From the NCBI GenBank assembly GCA_030536565.1, contig JAUNPT010000029.1, forward strand, positions 1 through 16,480: DNA of 16,480 nt. Direction: 5' to 3'. Position 1 is the stretch's first letter. Each line of letters starts with the position of its first letter. Source of the DNA: Eubacteriales bacterium (GTDB lineage: Bacteria; Bacillota; Clostridia; Lachnospirales; Lachnospiraceae). Shown here in pieces: positions 15,618 through 16,480 of the stretch. The position numbers and the translations under genes were made by a program. The notes beneath the pieces are model-generated. The model searched no databases. It saw only the letters and a list, made by a program, of their open reading frames with translations, and was not told the DNA's origin.

Positions 15618-15646
15618 GAGGGAAGGGTTTTTGGAATCTTTCCCTC
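15618..15646 (+). other. Stem-loop between the dehydratase and the last glycosyltransferase
   Basis: A 29-nt sequence folds into a nearly continuous 12-13 bp hairpin. GAGGGAAGGGTT pairs with AATCTTTCCCTC through two G-T pairs. No T-run follows, so it is not a canonical terminator. It buries part of a perfect AAGGAGG (15615-15621) that is not placed for any annotated start. It may be an mRNA processing or attenuation element within the operon. Confidence 0.55.
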
Positions 15647-15685
15647 AAAGTGTTATTGTTAGATATAAGGGAGAATGGTTTATTT

Positions 15686-16480
15686 ATGAAGTATGTGATT
15701 AACGGAGGCTTTTTAACCGAATCAATTATGGGGGTTCAAAGGTACGCTTATGAAATACTCACTCGTGTTGATAAGATGCTGGCAGGAGAAAGTGAGGCAT
15801 CAGTAGAGGATAGTGACTGCGTAAAAAAGGTAAGAAGCATGGATTTGGAAATCCTTGTGCCTGATGAGAACGTGCCGGAAAATCAGAGGAAATCAGCTGT
15901 ATTCCGGTATATTAAGGTTAAGCATCTTGGAAGCTTTGCAGGTAAGAAATGGGAGCAGATAACATATGCAGGATATCTTAGAAAAAATCATGCAAAAGGA
16001 ATCAGCCTGTGCAATTCAGTGCCATTGTTTGCAAGAACCGCAGCAGTATGTGTTCATGATATTGTATTTAAAACTAATCCTGAATTTTTTACGGAAAAGG
16101 GTGCCTGGCATGAAATTGCCTATCGTAAACTTCTTTATCTAAAGGCATTTCACAGAGCAGATAAGATTATAACCTGTTCAGAGTTTTCAAAGGGGCAGAT
16201 ACTTGATAATTATAAATTGAAGAATACAGATATTTCTGTAATAACAAATGGCTGGCAGCATTTTGATGCAGATGATGTTGATGAGAGTATATTTGAAAGG
16301 AATAGTGCTTCTTTTCATCGTGGCAGATATTACTTTTTTCTGTCATCTCTTGCTAAAAACAAGAATCTTTCATGGATTCTTGAGAATGCAAAAATTCATT
16401 CTGAGGATACATTTGTTCTGGCGGGAAGCTTTTTGGGAGATGACTCAGGTATAGAAAGTCTTCCTAATGTGATATATGTG
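15686..16480 (+). CDS. GT4-type (glycosyl transferases group 1) glycosyltransferase, truncated by window edge
   Basis: An open frame of 265 codons starts at the ATG at 15686 and runs off the right edge without a stop. The N-terminus MKYVINGGFLTESIMGVQRYAYEIL is typical of GT-B glycosyltransferases: a strand followed by the GxxRY loop that begins the acceptor domain. Later come VCVHDIVFKTNPEFF (about 129-143), the helix HRADKIITCSEFSKGQI (about 160-176), VITNGW (about 188-193) and the start of the nucleotide-sugar half, YFFLSSLAKNKNLSWILENA, then TFVLAGSFLGDD. The catalytic E-x7-E region would lie beyond the window. AAGGGAG lies about 12 bases upstream, a long spacing. It continues the glycan operon, 91 bases after the dehydratase. 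Confidence 0.88.
   Translation, partial: MKYVINGGFLTESIMGVQRYAYEILTRVDKMLAGESEASVEDSDCVKKVRSMDLEILVPDENVPENQRKSAVFRYIKVKHLGSFAGKKWEQITYAGYLRKNHAKGISLCNSVPLFARTAAVCVHDIVFKTNPEFFTEKGAWHEIAYRKLLYLKAFHRADKIITCSEFSKGQILDNYKLKNTDISVITNGWQHFDADDVDESIFERNSASFHRGRYYFFLSSLAKNKNLSWILENAKIHSEDTFVLAGSFLGDDSGIESLPNVIYV

Noticed and set aside
15618..15646. Intrinsic terminator ending the glycan operon after the dehydratase gene
   Set aside because: The stem is good but no U-tract follows, and a glycosyltransferase gene of the same pathway starts 40 bases later on the same strand.

Overview
The window looks like chromosomal DNA from an anaerobic, low-GC, spore-forming Firmicute, most likely a member of the Lachnospiraceae. 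This is inferred from the AT-rich sequence, GGAG-type ribosome binding sites, a CotS-type spore-coat kinase-like gene, a class II CCA-adding enzyme with a degenerate HD-like region, and the style of the surface-polysaccharide genes. No species is claimed. There are no rRNA or tRNA genes, insertion sequences or CRISPR arrays.

Bases 1-1333 hold the end of a carbohydrate ABC importer locus. The C-terminal part of one MalF-type permease runs in from the left. It is coupled by an ATGA overlap to a MalG-type permease that is split by an in-frame TAA at codon 137. A hairpin (1377-1415) separates this locus from cca (tRNA nucleotidyltransferase, minus strand).

Bases 2717-5450 hold a CotS-family gene and a secreted PEGA-domain lipoprotein, both on the plus strand. 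They end at a bidirectional terminator shared with the convergent rhamnose operon.

Bases 5485-9022 are a complete dTDP-L-rhamnose operon in the order rfbA-rfbB-rfbD-rfbC on the minus strand. Upstream of it, on the same strand, lies a MerR-type regulator fused to a SAM-dependent methyltransferase domain. The rfbA promoter has the hallmark of a MerR target: a 19-bp spacer filled by a perfect 10+1+10 palindrome. This makes the MerR-methyltransferase protein a strong candidate regulator of rhamnose precursor synthesis, and it is the most interesting feature of the window.

From 10670 to the right edge a divergent plus-strand operon encodes glycan assembly: a DegT-type aminotransferase, a PglC/RfbP-type initiating phosphoglycosyl transferase, an ExoA-like family 2 glycosyltransferase, a membrane-anchored PglF/CapD-type sugar dehydratase and the start of a GT4-type glycosyltransferase. 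The rfb operon would supply dTDP-rhamnose. The dehydratase-aminotransferase pair would supply a 4-amino-6-deoxy sugar. The transferases would build these onto a lipid carrier for a surface polysaccharide or glycan.
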